Below are positions 1 to 12,179 of a DNA stretch of 64,000 bases, one piece after another. The position numbers and the translations under genes were made by a program. How positions within the stretch are numbered: the stretch's first letter is position 1; every line of letters begins with the position of its first letter. The notes beneath the pieces are model-generated. The model had not been told where the DNA came from, searched no databases, and saw only the letters and a program-made list of their open reading frames with translations. The stretch covers positions 50,282,580 to 50,346,579 of the forward strand of contig CM048840.1 of the NCBI GenBank assembly GCA_026545765.1. Reading direction: 5' to 3'. The stretch comes from Plantago major. Taxonomy: Eukaryota; Streptophyta; Magnoliopsida; Lamiales; Plantaginaceae.

Positions 1-1096
1 TACAGTATTGTTCAAAGGTTATTGCATAACTATATAAAAATTAGGAAAAAAACTAACCAATTAATGTACGAGTAGTTTAGAATACGAGAGTAAATATGAA
101 TGTTTAGTAAAACAAATATAAATTCAAGGGATTGATGACCTTCGTTTTGATTGTTCGGTATTTTTGTTGTTTGGAAAAGATAAGATTGCGAACTTAAAAT
201 GTACTATATATACACACATATTGGGCACGGTAACAATTTTAATTCACTTTATGAAGGTAGCTTTTCATTAATTTAAAGTACATACTCATAATTCCAATTA
301 GACGGAAGTTGGGTTGTGGGAGTATATGAAGCTTAAAAAATAATCACATATGTTGAATCATATAATGTACCCCATCTTACCGTTTTTATTTTAAAGTATC
401 TCCTTATTAACCTTTCGATTTCTGTCAATTCGAAACAGGAAGTGCGGATGTTGTTTTCCACTTGAAAGAAAACGTTAAAACCATCCTTCCAACTATCTAC
501 ACAAACATGATCACCACTCCCGAAAATGTTGACACAAGATGCCAAGTTTCCATGGCTTCCCAATGCTTTAAAGCATGCATGTTGCTTGTGTTGTTCACGA
601 GAACCATGCAAAAAAAGAGAAGATGGCTGCTTTTGTGGTGATGTGATAACTCAAAGAAAGCATGGCAAAAAATAGTAAATGGTAAAATTCCATGTTGATG
701 TACTGCTCTTGTAGTCGAATGCAGGGAAAGAATGAAATTGTGTGTCACAGATTTTGTAAAATGAGAAGATGCCAAGTAGGGGATGAAGCAAGTCACGGGA
801 AATTGTTAACAAAAAATTCATACCATCTTATTATCCTAATTGACCTTTTATTCAGTCGGTTCCGTTGCTTTGGGTATCTCCTGAAATCCGGTTGTGTGGA
901 ATGGTCAGGTGATCGTAATAACACAGTTGTTATAAAAGATGTTGGCCATTTCAACTGGAAATGTAGAGGTAAAGATCATTGTTACATTTATTACTTAATT
1001 TATGCTTGATTTATTATTAAAATGAAGTAACTTTGTTGATAAAAATTGTTGTTTTACTTTTCATAAACTTATAATATCGATTGTGTCATGTTTACA
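1..1096. other. No supported gene; AT-rich sequence
   Basis: Only short open frames of about 100 codons occur here on either strand and none shows a recognisable domain. The minus-strand sequence directly below 1097 is where the rest of the Harbinger-type transposase would be expected, but no conserved transposase motif could be read in it. It may hold a decayed remainder of that gene. Confidence 0.5.
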
Positions 1097-2631
1097 GGCC
1101 GCTAATACATTAACGGTTATATCATTCTTCCTTGATCTAAATCGCCCTTGCTTTGATTTTGGAACTTTAATTGGAATGTGAGTCCCATCTAAGGCTCCTA
1201 AACATTCGTATAATTTATCCAAAATAAAATTAAGTTAGACCCTGTTTACCACTAGCTTTCCAGTTAGCTTTTCAGCTCCATTAGCTTTTTTTGACCATTG
1301 ACTAGTAAAAAGCTTGTTACATGAACGCACAGTTTTTTAAATCAGCTAGCTGGTTGAAGAAGCTACACAGGTTAGTTTTTTTTTAAAAAAAAGCTACTTG
1401 TTATCTTTTTATTTCGAAAATATCCCTAACCTAAATTAAATAAAGTAAAACCAATCGTTAGTATTATTCTCGTGTTTTATCTTTTACTGCGGTGCCATTC
1501 TGTGTTCCACGCCTCTCCTTGCCAGCGCTCCAGGTAATCTGCTACTGCTCCTGCTCTTCTTTAATTACATAATATGAATTTCTCGAGTTGTGAATTCTCG
1601 CTGCCAGCGTTCTGTGTTCCTTTGTGAGTTGTTTATTTTTAGCACTAGTTGTATATTTTTGATTCGTTGAGTGCGTAAGTTCTTGTCTATGCATATACCA
1701 TGAAGAATGATCCTTGTGATTGAGCAATGATATGGTCTGATGATAATACTATTCAATCTATTATACTTATATTTTATATTTGTTGGAACCTTTGTTATAC
1801 ATTTTATGTACTTGTTTGCAACTTGCATAAGTTACTAATTTTTTTTCCGTATTAAGTTAGAATACTCAACGAATATTTATTTTCAACTTCTGATAATTTT
1901 CAATGATGTTATTAAAGTGGCGGTGAAAATTACATTGAATATATATTAAAATAATTAGACAAAAATGTGATGTACTATTATTTAGAAAAATAAGAGTAAT
2001 ACCCTTTTATGTCATTTTATAAAATACCTGAAATTTTATCCTAATTTCTTAAACACTACATTAAAATCATTTGCTTTTCAACTAGTTAATCACCACCTAT
2101 TCATTCTTATTTAGCTACCAAATTTAGTTAATCACTATCACTAGTTTTTTAGTTTTAATTCAGGGGCCTTAAACAAATATGCATGCTATATAAAAGGATG
2201 GATAAAATGGCCAATTTTGTTAATATTAAAATAACCTGAAAATTGTTCCACCTTTCATCAACATTTTCAGCATTAATCAGTTCCTAGTCCGCAAGAAAAA
2301 TTCGGTGTTGCATTAGGATAGCCTTCAAAACTAGTTTGAAATACTTGCTTATAGTCTCCCTCGACCTGTTAAACCCATATCTACAGATTCGATTTTTCTC
2401 ATTTTGAGAAACTATTATTAGAAAGATGCCTGCCCGTTCTTTAACAGTTACATGTGGTCCCTCGACCAACCCTCCCCTACTAGCCAAAATATCACACAAC
2501 TTGTGGAAACAATTACGGTCCATTCGAAGCTCGTCAATACACGCTGTATCGTGCTCCTCAAATAGACGGAAGTTTTGGTGTAGTTGGTAGGGTGCTCTCT
2601 CTACCATGTTATACCTTAATCTAGTACACAC
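1097..2631 (-). pseudogene. PIF/Harbinger-type transposase (ALP1/HARBI1-like), decayed
   Basis: Two coding blocks on the minus strand resemble plant PIF/Harbinger transposases and their domesticated ALP1/HARBI1-like relatives, nucleases of the DDE superfamily. Block 1 (2236-2631) encodes the N-terminal part, with the order ERAPYQLHQNF, a region ending ILASRGGLVEG, then SRETISKYFKLVL and DERWNNF. It ends at a good donor (CAG|GTTATT). Block 2 (about 1097-1209) gives LYECLGALDGTHIPI followed by KQGRFRSRKNDITVNVLAA; GALDGTH is the hallmark around the first catalytic Asp. Block 1 carries an in-frame TAG after FLAD, and no later DDE segments were found below 1097. A Gln/Arg-rich open frame at 2621-2809 (minus) could be an upstream exon. 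A fixed, broken transposon copy is the simplest reading; a truncated domesticated gene is possible. Confidence 0.75.
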
Positions 2632-3393
2632 ACACGCAAATAAGTACGGAAGACTTCAGATCAACTTCAGAACCTATCATAGCAAGGCTCATGCATAACT
2701 CAATACTCATTTGACTAGCCTGTATAATGACTAACATTTTTTGTCTTTCTTGCAAATACATTTGTCTTCGTTGTTGCAAATTCATTTGTCTCTCTGACAA
2801 CAGTGGCAATACCTAAAATCACAAATCCTCACATCATTCATTTAACAAATTATGATACTGCATATAAATAAAGCTTTCATAAAAATCAAACCACCAGCAG
2901 ATTCTTTGGTTATCTACAACCATGCTCAAACCACCATGTACTTATAAGTTCACAGTTTCAGAAATATATAACAATATGTACCTTCGAACAGGGGTGAACA
3001 GAATACATCAAAATCGTTATCACACGACACAATCTTCTCCAGCTACTATGCCATCTGCATTTAACCAGTAAACACATGATGCATCTATTAACATTCACAA
3101 TTGAGGTAAACACAACCTCAGCCTTGTAGATAGAAAGGTATAAATTTCGAGGAAGAGAAATTAATGTAATTCTTACCATCAATCGTACAAAACAACTATG
3201 CAAATCGCCATTTTCAGTAGAGCTGCGAGAGGAATGAAAATTAGGGATTCCCTAAACCCTAGACAATTTCTGATTTTAAACAATTTCCGTCAAACTCCAA
3301 TTGTTGACCGAAATTGGTTGTGCTGGCAGATGGCCATTTCCAGTTGCCAAAGCTTTTCAGCAAGCAGAATACGATGTACGATTGGAAAGTGTG
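2632..3393. other. Intergenic sequence between Harbinger remnant and SDR promoter
   Basis: Apart from the Gln/Arg-rich minus-strand frame at 2621-2809, which may belong to the Harbinger-type gene, nothing with recognisable coding or structural character is seen. Confidence 0.4.
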
Positions 3394-3597
3394 CATCGCT
3401 TTAGTCGGCTAAAGAGATGAGCCACTTACCATGTGTCGCCTTTCTGTTCATTTACAGGTTTGGGTTTGAATTTTACATTCCTAATTATATCGTACATCGC
3501 TTTAGCCGGCTAAAGAGATTAGCAACTTACCACGTGTCGCCTTTCTGTTCGTTTACAGGTTTGGGTTTGGATTTTACATTCCTAAATCCTAATTATG
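3394..3597. repeat. 101-bp tandem duplication upstream of the SDR gene
   Basis: Two adjacent copies start at 3394 and 3495 with CATCGCTTTAG(T/C)CGGC, giving a period of 101 bp. They differ by few substitutions over their length, including a short indel near the end of copy 2. The pair lies roughly 270-470 bp before the SDR start codon, so it is likely in the promoter. Copy 2 contains a perfect CACGTGTC element where copy 1 reads CATGTGTC. Confidence 0.9.
3530..3540. promoter_or_regulatory. G-box/ABRE-like element in promoter repeat copy 2
   Basis: CCACGTGTCGC contains the ACGT core of the G-box/ABRE class bound by plant bZIP and bHLH factors. The homologous place in copy 1 (3429-3439) has CATGTGTCGC and lacks the core. 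Its position upstream of a stress- or metabolism-type reductase makes a regulatory role plausible, but it is inferred from sequence only. Confidence 0.45.
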
Positions 3598-3835
3598 GCC
3601 AGTTCATTTTGTTGTTCACAAACCCCAAACCGGTCCATAATATAGTACGGTCTATATTTCACAAAATTTTAAATCGAACGGAGCGTCAAAGAAGTTCTTT
3701 TACCTCCTTATCTTGCTATATAATTGCTCGAAATAGCTTTTACTGTTCTAGAGCTTTGGGGAAGAACATAGTTGTGCAGTGCTTAAAAGTAGTGAAATAA
3801 ATCACTGCCAAAATTTTGTAATCAACTTAATCCTC

Positions 3836-3861
3836 CATCATCATCATCATCATCATCATCA
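3836..3861 (+). repeat. (CAT)n microsatellite in SDR 5' leader
   Basis: A perfect trinucleotide run of between eight and nine units ends directly at the SDR start codon (ATG at 3862). On the sense strand it contains no ATG, so it adds no upstream start codon. Confidence 0.9.
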
Positions 3862-6291
3862 ATGGCTGAATCAACCCACAAAAGTTCTCCTGGAAAAAGG
3901 TACTCTTTTAATCATATTCAATAAACATAATAACTCTCACTCTATTACTACAAGTTTCTGATTAATACAGTAATCTTGTTACTTGACTCGGAAACTCCAG
4001 ATATGCTGTTGTTACAGGGGCAAACAAGGGAATTGGATTCGAGGTGTGTAAGCAACTGGCTTCCAATGGAATCACTGTTGTCTTAACTGCTAGAGATGAA
4101 AAGAGAGGGCTTGAAGCTGTTGACAAGCTTAACAACATTTCTGGGCTTTCTGGTCATGTTGTTTTTCATCAGCTTGATGTTACTGATTTACAGAGTTTTG
4201 CCCCTTTGTCTGAATTTGTCAAGTCCCAATTTGGAAAGCTTGATATCTTGGTATGACCTGATTATAATTGTTTTCTTTATTTTGCTGTATGCATTTGTTA
4301 TTATTCTGCACTTTATGCTATTGATTGATTATACGTCTACCGAATAACAATTTCGAAGTCTATTTGCTTTCAACTGTTACCAAGATTCAATTTTGCAGAT
4401 CTAGATTGATGATTCTTGGTTTATTTAACACCTGTTCTTTGGTTTTGTGGAGAAAATGAAGCATTATAACTTATCTGCTCGTCGTGATGCTATTAGAGTT
4501 TAGAGTTTAGAGTTTAGACCCGTGGATTATAATTAGCTGGTGATGCAATGTCTTTACAGCGACATTCGGTCTGAATCTGTTAGGAAGTTGGTTCTTATGC
4601 TGGCAACTTGTAGAAGTAGTTCTTGCTCAGAACATTGTTTCAGCCTCTCGTAGAGGTATTTATTTTTAGTCAGAAACGGACATAACCGAGAATGGGGCAA
4701 AACTTACGCATTTTATGCCTAAAACCACATTGCATCAGAACCACTATCAAGTTTATTGTTTTGCAGAACCAAATATGGTTCTTGGTTTACCTGATACCTA
4801 CTAATCCTATAGTAGCACTAGCATATAACACATCTGCTTCATGCTATTATGCAAATGGACTATAACTAGCTGTGTATAATCTATTTCTCTTGTAACCATG
4901 GAAAAATTGTGGAAGTAATTTGGGCATTCCATGTAGGTGAACAATGCTGGGATTGGGGGTCTTGTACCCCAAGACCTAGAAGTTGCAAATGCTACAGTCG
5001 CAGCTAGTGTTGCGGTGAGGTCTTGCGTTATGTTGGCTTTTCACTCTTGAGTTTGTTGGTGGATCAAAATATTGTTCTCATAGTTGGTTCCTTTGTTTAC
5101 TATGTAAGTGCAGGCAGGTACACCAATCAATTGGGGTGAGATAATGGCTGAGACGTATGACTCAGTAGCAGCGTGCCTTCATACTAATTATCATGGTGCG
5201 AAAAGAACAACTGAAGCATTGCTCCCTTTACTGCAGCTGTCTGATTCACCCAGGATTGTAAATGTGTCCTCTGGAATGGGGAGACTGAAGGTACTTATTC
5301 TGTCTCAAGCGTTCACGGAAGCTATACTTCTGACTTTTCAAGAAATCGGGGCTAGCGAGTGTTTGCAAATTGATTATAAGTTTTCTAAAGCAGAATCACT
5401 GAAAATTATGTTTGGAAAAACAGATTGTAACTTCTGAAAATTTTCAATAATGTGCTAGAATCAGCTTTAATAAAATCACTCGCCTCGCTGATTATTCCAA
5501 CTTACTTTGTCTACACATTCTTAAAACCATTTGCAAACACCTACCAGATTCACCTCAATGTAATCTCAAGCGCGATTCTACTTCATCTAATCACTTAGTA
5601 AGAATCTTAAGTTTTTGCAAACTGGTTCTTAGATACGGTTGAGTTGACCCAAAGTAGTCGCTTGTGATCGTTACTTACTATTTACTACTACAGATCAATT
5701 ATCTGGTCTTGATTCACTTGTCTGAGGTTCGGTTCCTGAATAATTGACGATGCAGAATGCTACAGTGATCTGTAGGGTCATCTTAGATAAAAGCCTTCTA
5801 TGTTTTATAGTGAGCTGAAAATACTTTCTTTTGCTTCATATAGGATTTCTTGATTTTAGGAGTATTACCTACTGATGCAATGAAACGTTGCTTTTGAACT
5901 TTTACAGCATATACCGAGCGAGTCAGTTAAGTGCATACTCAACGATGTCGATAACCTTACAGAAGAAAAGATCGATGAGCTGCTGGATGAGTTCCTTAAA
6001 GACTTTAAAGAGGGGTCGTTAGAAGCCAAAGATTGGCCTAAATTTATGGGTGGATACATACTTTCAAAAGCAGCCTTGAATGCGTACACAAGGATTCTAG
6101 CCAAGAGATACCCGTCTTTCCGTATCAATTGTGTATGCCCAGGCTTTGTGAAAACTGACATCAACTACAATACTGGCAAATTGACAGTTCAGGAAGGAGC
6201 AGCAACACCTGTTATGGCTGCACTGTTCCCTGATGACGGTCCAACTGGCTCCTTCATTGTTCAGAAAGAAATATCATCTTTTGTAGAGTAA
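3862..6291 (+). CDS. Short-chain dehydrogenase/reductase (neomenthol dehydrogenase / salutaridine reductase / carbonyl reductase 1-like)
   Basis: Five exons are supported: 3862-3899, 4001-4250, 4937-5014, 5114-5290 and 5908-6291. All have GT-AG borders and keep frame, giving 308 aa, normal for this plant SDR subfamily. The NADP-binding motif TGANKGIG lies near residues 19-26, NNAG follows at about residue 97, the catalytic-Ser strand reads IVNVSSGMG, and YILSK supplies the YxxxK catalytic pair, followed by [14 protein letters not shown] and CPGFVKTD. Family members reduce ketone or aldehyde substrates (terpenoids, alkaloids, carbonyls) with NADPH, mostly in the cytosol; the substrate cannot be told from sequence. 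The start is chosen because it opens MAESTH and splices into the Rossmann fold. All catalytic positions are present, so the gene looks functional. It converges on the neighbouring NUP43 gene. Confidence 0.93.
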
Positions 6292-6765
6292 TTGGGGAGT
6301 ATGGTTATACAGTATGTATACAAATAAGTGAGTTTGTTAAATACTTCTGGATGATTGGAAAAGTTCATGTCAAATTCATATTATACGGAAGCAAATCAGA
6401 TTGCAGACCATCTGGGAAGCAAGCCATAGGATTACAAACCTAATGAGTGTAGACCAGAGACTTATGCGAGGTATCATGTGCTTGTACTATATTTCAATAT
6501 TATGAATTTATAGTGATAAAAATAAAATGTAGTAATTTGTTTTGAGAATTAGTATAGTTAAGACGGACATCATAGCACAGTGCATAACGAGAGGGCTGAT
6601 AAAACGCCCTGCCAAACAAAGCTTAGTGCTTGCCATTTCCACCTAAGATCATCAAACCATACATAAACTATAGCTTCTCTAGCGCTCTATTTTTCTTAAA
6701 GTGAACAAAATAGAGTAATACAGGTGTTACTTTTCAGCTTTAGCAGTTTCATCAAAGGGCTAAGC
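6292..6765. other. 3' flanks of two convergent genes
   Basis: This gap of under 500 bp lies between the stop codons of the SDR gene (plus) and NUP43 (minus). It must hold both 3' UTRs. It is AT-rich and nothing else is seen in it. Confidence 0.7.
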
Positions 6766-9700
6766 TCATGGCCTTGTCAAGATGGCTATTGATTCCCATT
6801 CCAAACTGCATAACACATCCTGCAACAAGAGATTGCTCATGATAAATAATAGTACAACATGCTAAGGTAAGTAACAAAGGAACAAGAAGTGGGAATCGAA
6901 AACAAGACATTTAACAGCATAGAGAAAGAAAACCATGATAGCTAATTAGAAAAAGTAACACACCGAGGGATTTTGCTTGTCTATGTCAAAGTTGTTTATA
7001 GCGCAGGGTTCAGCCAAGAGCTCGATAGGTTCTTCACCTATGACAGGTTCAGAGAAAATCATCAATACTGTAACAAGTCATGCAGGTTTAACATGAAAGA
7101 TATCAGAATCCTGGAGCATACCTTGTTCAATTACACCAAGAATTCCATCTTCAGAACAAATCATAGCAGGTAGAATCCGAGAGGATGATAGATTACCGAT
7201 CCTGGACGAATTTGAATAGTTGTCATACTGAACTTCCCATATGTCACTTTCAACTAGTGAATTGTGTGGAGAACCACCGATACCAACACCAGAAAGGACA
7301 ATGGGCTCCTCGGGACGACGTGTATCCCACGCAAACAAAGCACCAGAAGAGCCTCCTGCCTTGAATACAACGTCATCAAATATTCAAATTGAGTGATGCA
7401 TATAAACACTATATCACATCATCTCCTAATGCAACAACTGCATTGTCACTAAGTCACAAGTGCAAGAAATTATGAGCAGAATTAATTTTAGAATACGCAT
7501 GAGCCGAAGAGGATAGATGCTAATAGCTATAATAGAGGCAGCTTTTGCAAATAGCGACTATTAATCACTTTGCATTGCTATTATGACATCAGCCACAAAT
7601 TGATGCCTTTGCCGTTTGAGAGAGTAGTGTATAGCAATGAATGTTCTATTGCCACATGTATTTAGCATCTAATAGTAAAATCTTGGTTCTTAATTTAATT
7701 TAACAAATAAAATCGAATTTGATGTTCTCAAAAGAACAATTCACACACACATCCAGCCAGCATTCAAACACGATGTGAGCACACCCAGCTGTGGAAGAAA
7801 TAGCACACACGCACCCACACCTCTTCTCCTATATAGACTCTGTTTTTGCAAAGCGAACTACTTTTTATACACGTGTGATGCTTGTCATGTGTAAAATTTG
7901 AGTTTAATACAGTATTGCTATATCTGTTTTCCATTTATAGACTATATGTTTTATAGCACAGGTATAATGATATACTTCCTCTGCCCTGACTATATCTTCT
8001 AACATTTGCAGTTTGGGGGGCCCTGACTCTATCTTACTTTACTAGATTAGGGAAAAAAGAAACACCATGGCACCAATACACCATACAGTATTAGTCCAAC
8101 ATACCCCACAACCAATGTATACCAAAATATGTTAATACCTACCTTCATCCACGCGCAAAAAGATAGAGTTGGTACACGGGAAGCATCAATTTGTACATAT
8201 ACTTGTGAGAACTACTTCTAAGACTGAACTCGCTATTAGCATCTATGCACTATAGGCTTAGGGTCATTTCTGCGTTACGGTGTGCTAGTCACAACAACAG
8301 GAAAGGGCCATAGACATGAAGGCTAACTCTTATAACTTAGACAACAATTCATTTAAGAATAAAAGAACAAAACTGGCCTTACAAGGCATGTATGCTTTCG
8401 TGACAGGTGAATATCAATGGAATGTACAATGCCAGATGTTGCGCCTCCTGTCCTGTTGATATCATCATGTGAGGAAGAGTTCAGCAGACTAGTATATCAA
8501 CATAAGCACTCATTAACGAGCACCTATAAATCAACAGCAATTATATGATGTTAGTGTATTTTCAGAAGAAATAAATGGATCGGACATAATAAGGAATGCA
8601 ACTCCGGGCAGAACATCTTATCCATCTATGTTTTCAGAGAACTTTATCATATAAGAAATTAAATGTGTCTATAGTGCACTAACAAGAAGAGAAGCTAAAT
8701 AACGATGTCTATAACCCTGACCTTTTCTAGACTCTAATAACAGTGTGCACATTATGCTGCAAGAAAAAGTTAGGTTTACAGATACAGTGCCACTCACACA
8801 AGTTAGACTCAGCCTTTCTCTAAATAGTATTCAAATAGTTACAAACAGCCATACAAGTTACTTATATAACTGATGCCAGAGAGAATATTCAATGATTAGC
8901 AATTTCGATCGTAAACTTTAGATAATCTCGTTTATATGCACATGATGACGTTCAAAGAGAAGTAATTATAAAGGTTTGTTTCCTAGAGAGATAAGCCCTA
9001 AACACCACTGTAGCATAGATATCAAACACAGCTCATGACAACAAGAGTTCCACACTAGCCTGATACAGACGTAACCAAATCATATGTTTCCATCCCAAAG
9101 CTGCATATATTAAACCACCAAAAATTCTCACAATTCATTCAAAATCAACTCCCCATTAAATCTACTCATCTATCATCATGCTACGAGCGAAACAGAGTAA
9201 AAATCATCATTCATCAATTAATTTAACACTATATATTCTTGTATGCATTACCCATTGTGACCCTTAAACAAGGCGGCAGGTCCACCGGGCTTACGCAGAT
9301 CCCACAAATGCATCCCAAAACCAAAGCCACCAGTCACAAACTCGACAGGGCTCGCCCACTTAACGGCAGTATACTCGACCAAGCCAGAGCTATCATAAAC
9401 CTTGGTAAACCCACCCTTAGCATTCAAATTAACCAAATTAACCCTCCCGTCTTCCCCAACAGTGACACAGTCCGACCCATTGTCACTCAAATCAATCGCA
9501 GACACAGCCCCAAAATGAAACCCCTTGTCAGAGACCTCAAATTCGAAATTCAAACCGCCAGTGATCAAATCGGCAGTGTAAATGAGAAGGGAACCGGAGA
9601 AGGTAGAAGCAGCGATTAAGGGCTTGGAGGGAGTGTATGGAGAAGGGGAGGTTTTGAGGGAAGTGAGGCGGGAAGGAGTGGAGAGGGAGGAGTGGAGGGT

Positions 9701-9919
9701 TAGAGTTGGGGATTGGGATTGGGAAGGGGAGGAAGTGAGAGTTTGGAGAGATGGAGTGGACGAGGAGGAGGAGTAGGTGGAGAGGAGGATGTGGCGAGTG
9801 AAGGTGTTGAGGTGAGGTAGCCACCGGAGGCCGTCGATGTAGGTGTCTTGTGGCAGCCGGTGGATTTGGAGGTTGTCGGTGGTGGTGATTGCCATTGCCG
9901 GAGACGGAGGGTTTTTCAC
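6766..9919 (-). CDS. NUP43: Nuclear pore complex protein NUP43 (WD40 repeat)
   Basis: Five minus-strand exons: 9252-9919, 8383-8452, 7122-7359, 6964-7037 and 6766-6819. All have GT-AG borders and joining phases that agree. The product is 367 aa from the first ATG or 359 aa from the second (9895, MAITTTDN), close to the length known for plant NUP43. Recognisable stretches are HRLPQDTYIDGLRWLP, the WD unit ending MHLWDLRKPGGP, GIVHSIDIHLSRKHTCL, ALFAWDTRRPEEPIVLSGVG, EPCAINNFDID and the C-terminal end SLEWESIAILTRP. NUP43 belongs to the NUP107-160 (Y) scaffold complex of the nuclear pore. The second ATG gives the start most like relatives. The N-terminal region holds a Ser/Thr-rich low-complexity insert at about residues 45-100. 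A Helitron end sits about 160 bp upstream. Confidence 0.93.
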
Positions 9920-10082
9920 TGGGGTTTTGGAAACAGACGAACAAACTTTCCAATTAGCCGATTTTAATCGAGTTATCTATCTGTATATGATTTTAATCGT
10001 GTTGACAGTACTAATGCATCAACTATTTATAATTCAATTAAATTTTAGGGGAGATATATTAACTAGCTTATTACCGTATACA
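9920..10082 (-). promoter_or_regulatory. Short NUP43 upstream region bounded by a Helitron end
   Basis: Only about 160 bp of non-transposon sequence separates the first possible NUP43 start codon from the Helitron 3' terminus at 10083. The core promoter and 5' UTR must lie here or within the Helitron itself. No clear TATA box was identified with confidence. Confidence 0.45.
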
Positions 10083-10110
10083 CTAGTACCAATCCGTGGC
10101 GTTGCCACGG
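10083..10110 (-). terminator. Helitron 3' terminus: hairpin plus CTAG (rolling-circle terminator)
   Basis: On the plus strand a perfect 7-bp stem with a 3-nt loop (CCGTGGC-GTT-GCCACGG) occupies 10094-10110. Read on the minus strand, it is followed 7 nt later by CTAG (10083-10086) and then T. A GC-rich hairpin a few bases before CTRR is the diagnostic Helitron 3' end. This is a replication terminator, not a transcriptional one. Confidence 0.88.
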
Positions 10111-10365
10111 CATGACTCACTTTCAGATGTAAATAATTTAGATAAACATAATGTAAAATATATGCTGTATAAACATATTAAAATTGTATAATACATTGAA
10201 TTATTGAAAAGAGATTGCAGGGTCGATGGTCCGTACTATCGCGATAGGTATATCAATAATTAACAACTGCAAAACAACATAAGAAGGATATAGTTAGTAT
10301 TGATAATAAAATAAATGAATTTCGATAATATAACGTTAGAGTGATTTAATATAATAAAAATTACC

Positions 10366-12179
10366 TCAAAGCTTTCTAAACACCTCTTTGTAGACCACGG
10401 TTGTCGTCGTATCTATTCGATTGCCTTCGTCATCCAAAGCTAAAACCTTGAGACGTTTCTTGCTTGTCACTCTATAAAATGCCACATAGAGCTGACCATG
10501 ACTGAGTAAAGGCTTTGGGAGATAGAGTCCAACATTAGAAAAGATTGTCCCTGACTCTTGTTGATAGTCATCGCATAACAAACTGATATAGGGAATTGCC
10601 TTCGCTGAAATCAAATAGGAAACTTGGTAAGGTCAGAAGGTGTGAGTACAATCCTAGGTATAAAAACCTTCACTCCATCACTCTTCCCATGTATGGTCTT
10701 CGCCTCAAAATGTGATTACCAATTGCAGTAACAATCAACCGAGTTCCATTACAAAGCTCCGAGGACTAATCAATGTTCCCAAGAAGCATTATATATAAGA
10801 CAACCCACCTTAAGACGGATTATATGATTTGGTATCCCAGAAGTCTAATAGTGTTTAGGAACTCGACGGAATACACATCTTCTCTATTGACGATATCATC
10901 TTCATCAGGGCATATGTTGTCAGAACTCATGAACTCGATGGCATCTTCAGGTAAAAGACACATGATAGTCATTCACTTCCTGGACTATCTCATTGATCGG
11001 AGCAACAATAGCTCTATCATGGACGCACCGACCATCGCCAACATGGTCTCATATGCAGGGAAATGTGCTCTCAACTATTCCAGCAATTGGGCACCAGTTG
11101 AACGGATCAAGATATCATCAGGCAATTTAAATTCTATCTCACCATCATTATCACCACCAACTTCACCATCTCCAAAGCTCAACAACCAATCAGAATACTT
11201 CCTAATACTCTCTACCATGTTGATATCTCATTATGTCCCTTAGACTGCGATCAAGAGCCTCAAAACAAAACTTATTGTTCATGGGCACCTCATCCCAAAT
11301 TATTAACTTTGTATTCTTCAAGAGTCTTGTAAAATCGTTGTCGCGGGTTATCCCACTGCACATAGTAGTTTCATCGACTTGCAAAGTAATAATGAATTTA
11401 GAGTGTGCAGTTTGACCACCAAGAAGAAGTAGAGTAGCTATACGTCTATACCACTCGATGCAACTGGGAGAACAATATCACGTCTACCACGTAATGCATA
11501 GCACAATGTATTCCACAAAAATGTCTTTCCAGTGCCACCGTAACCATAGAGAAAGAAAACTCCACCACTACCAGAATCGACTGCATCCATAATAGTATGG
11601 TACACAGTCCTCTGCTCATCGGTGAAATACATATTCAAACGGCTGTGCTTCTCAATCACATGATCAACATACAACATTTCTTCAAGTATGAAATTATTCA
11701 TGCAATTATCTATGACTACACTATCGAGCATGGGCATACCTTCAGTCTGACTCAAGCTGAACTCATTCCTATAAAGGAACTCTTCAATCTCAGCAAGAGC
11801 GAAATTCCCCATTTGTTCTTTATTTAGCTCGAGCCCTAAATTGAATTTTTGTGAAATAAAGTGAGCATAGTAAATAATATATAGATTTAATCGTAAAAAA
11901 CATAATTTCTAAAACCATGTTGAAATTTATACCTGGATTATTCAACTTCCTTCGTATAATGTACTGGATGTCGTCAGATAGATATTTCCAAATCTGAACA
12001 TGCCTGGACATACTATCAGACCAGAGCAGCATGGAGAACGAATGTTGAAGAAAGCAACCGGGACCCCAAAAATTTGCAACCTTAATAGCATTGATATATT
12101 CTTTGTCATCATTGAGCAACCTTAAAGCGTAGCATGCATCGTGGTATGTTGAATGAACAACACCATCCACTATCTGCAA
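10366..12179 (-). pseudogene. Helitron PIF1-like helicase domain, broken
   Basis: Blocks on the minus strand follow the PIF1-type superfamily 1 helicase order. At 11820-12179 is the linker with YHDACYALRLLNDDKEYINAI. At 11438-11812 are DEQRTVYHTIMDAV and the Walker A motif GYGGTGKTFLWNTL. At 11202-11384 is the Walker B segment LIIWDEVPM. At 10366-10614 is the C-terminal signature SHGQLYVAFYRVTSKK, which departs from the usual YVALSRVTS. Frames change between blocks and parts of the C-terminal region between 10615 and 11200 are hard to read. In intact elements this domain unwinds DNA behind the Rep nuclease. This copy is inactive. Confidence 0.85.

Noticed and set aside
692..1009. 105-codon plus-strand frame
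   Set aside because: No domain, no neighbour support, composition of random AT-rich sequence.
1240..2165. Possible hAT-type element in the Harbinger intron (GACCCTG... / ...CAGGGGCC)
   Set aside because: The ends match over only a few bases and no 8-bp duplication is present.
4495..4520. Telomere-like repeat (TTTAGAG)n in an SDR intron
   Set aside because: Only about three units and the plant telomere unit is TTTAGGG; too short to mean anything.
7960..8060. Stowaway-like end (TACTTCCTCTGCCCTGAC) in NUP43 intron 2
   Set aside because: Only one degenerate end is visible, with no matching inverted end or TA pair.
9239..9776. Plus-strand open frames over NUP43 exon 1
   Set aside because: They are the complement of a well-supported WD40 exon with consistent splice sites.
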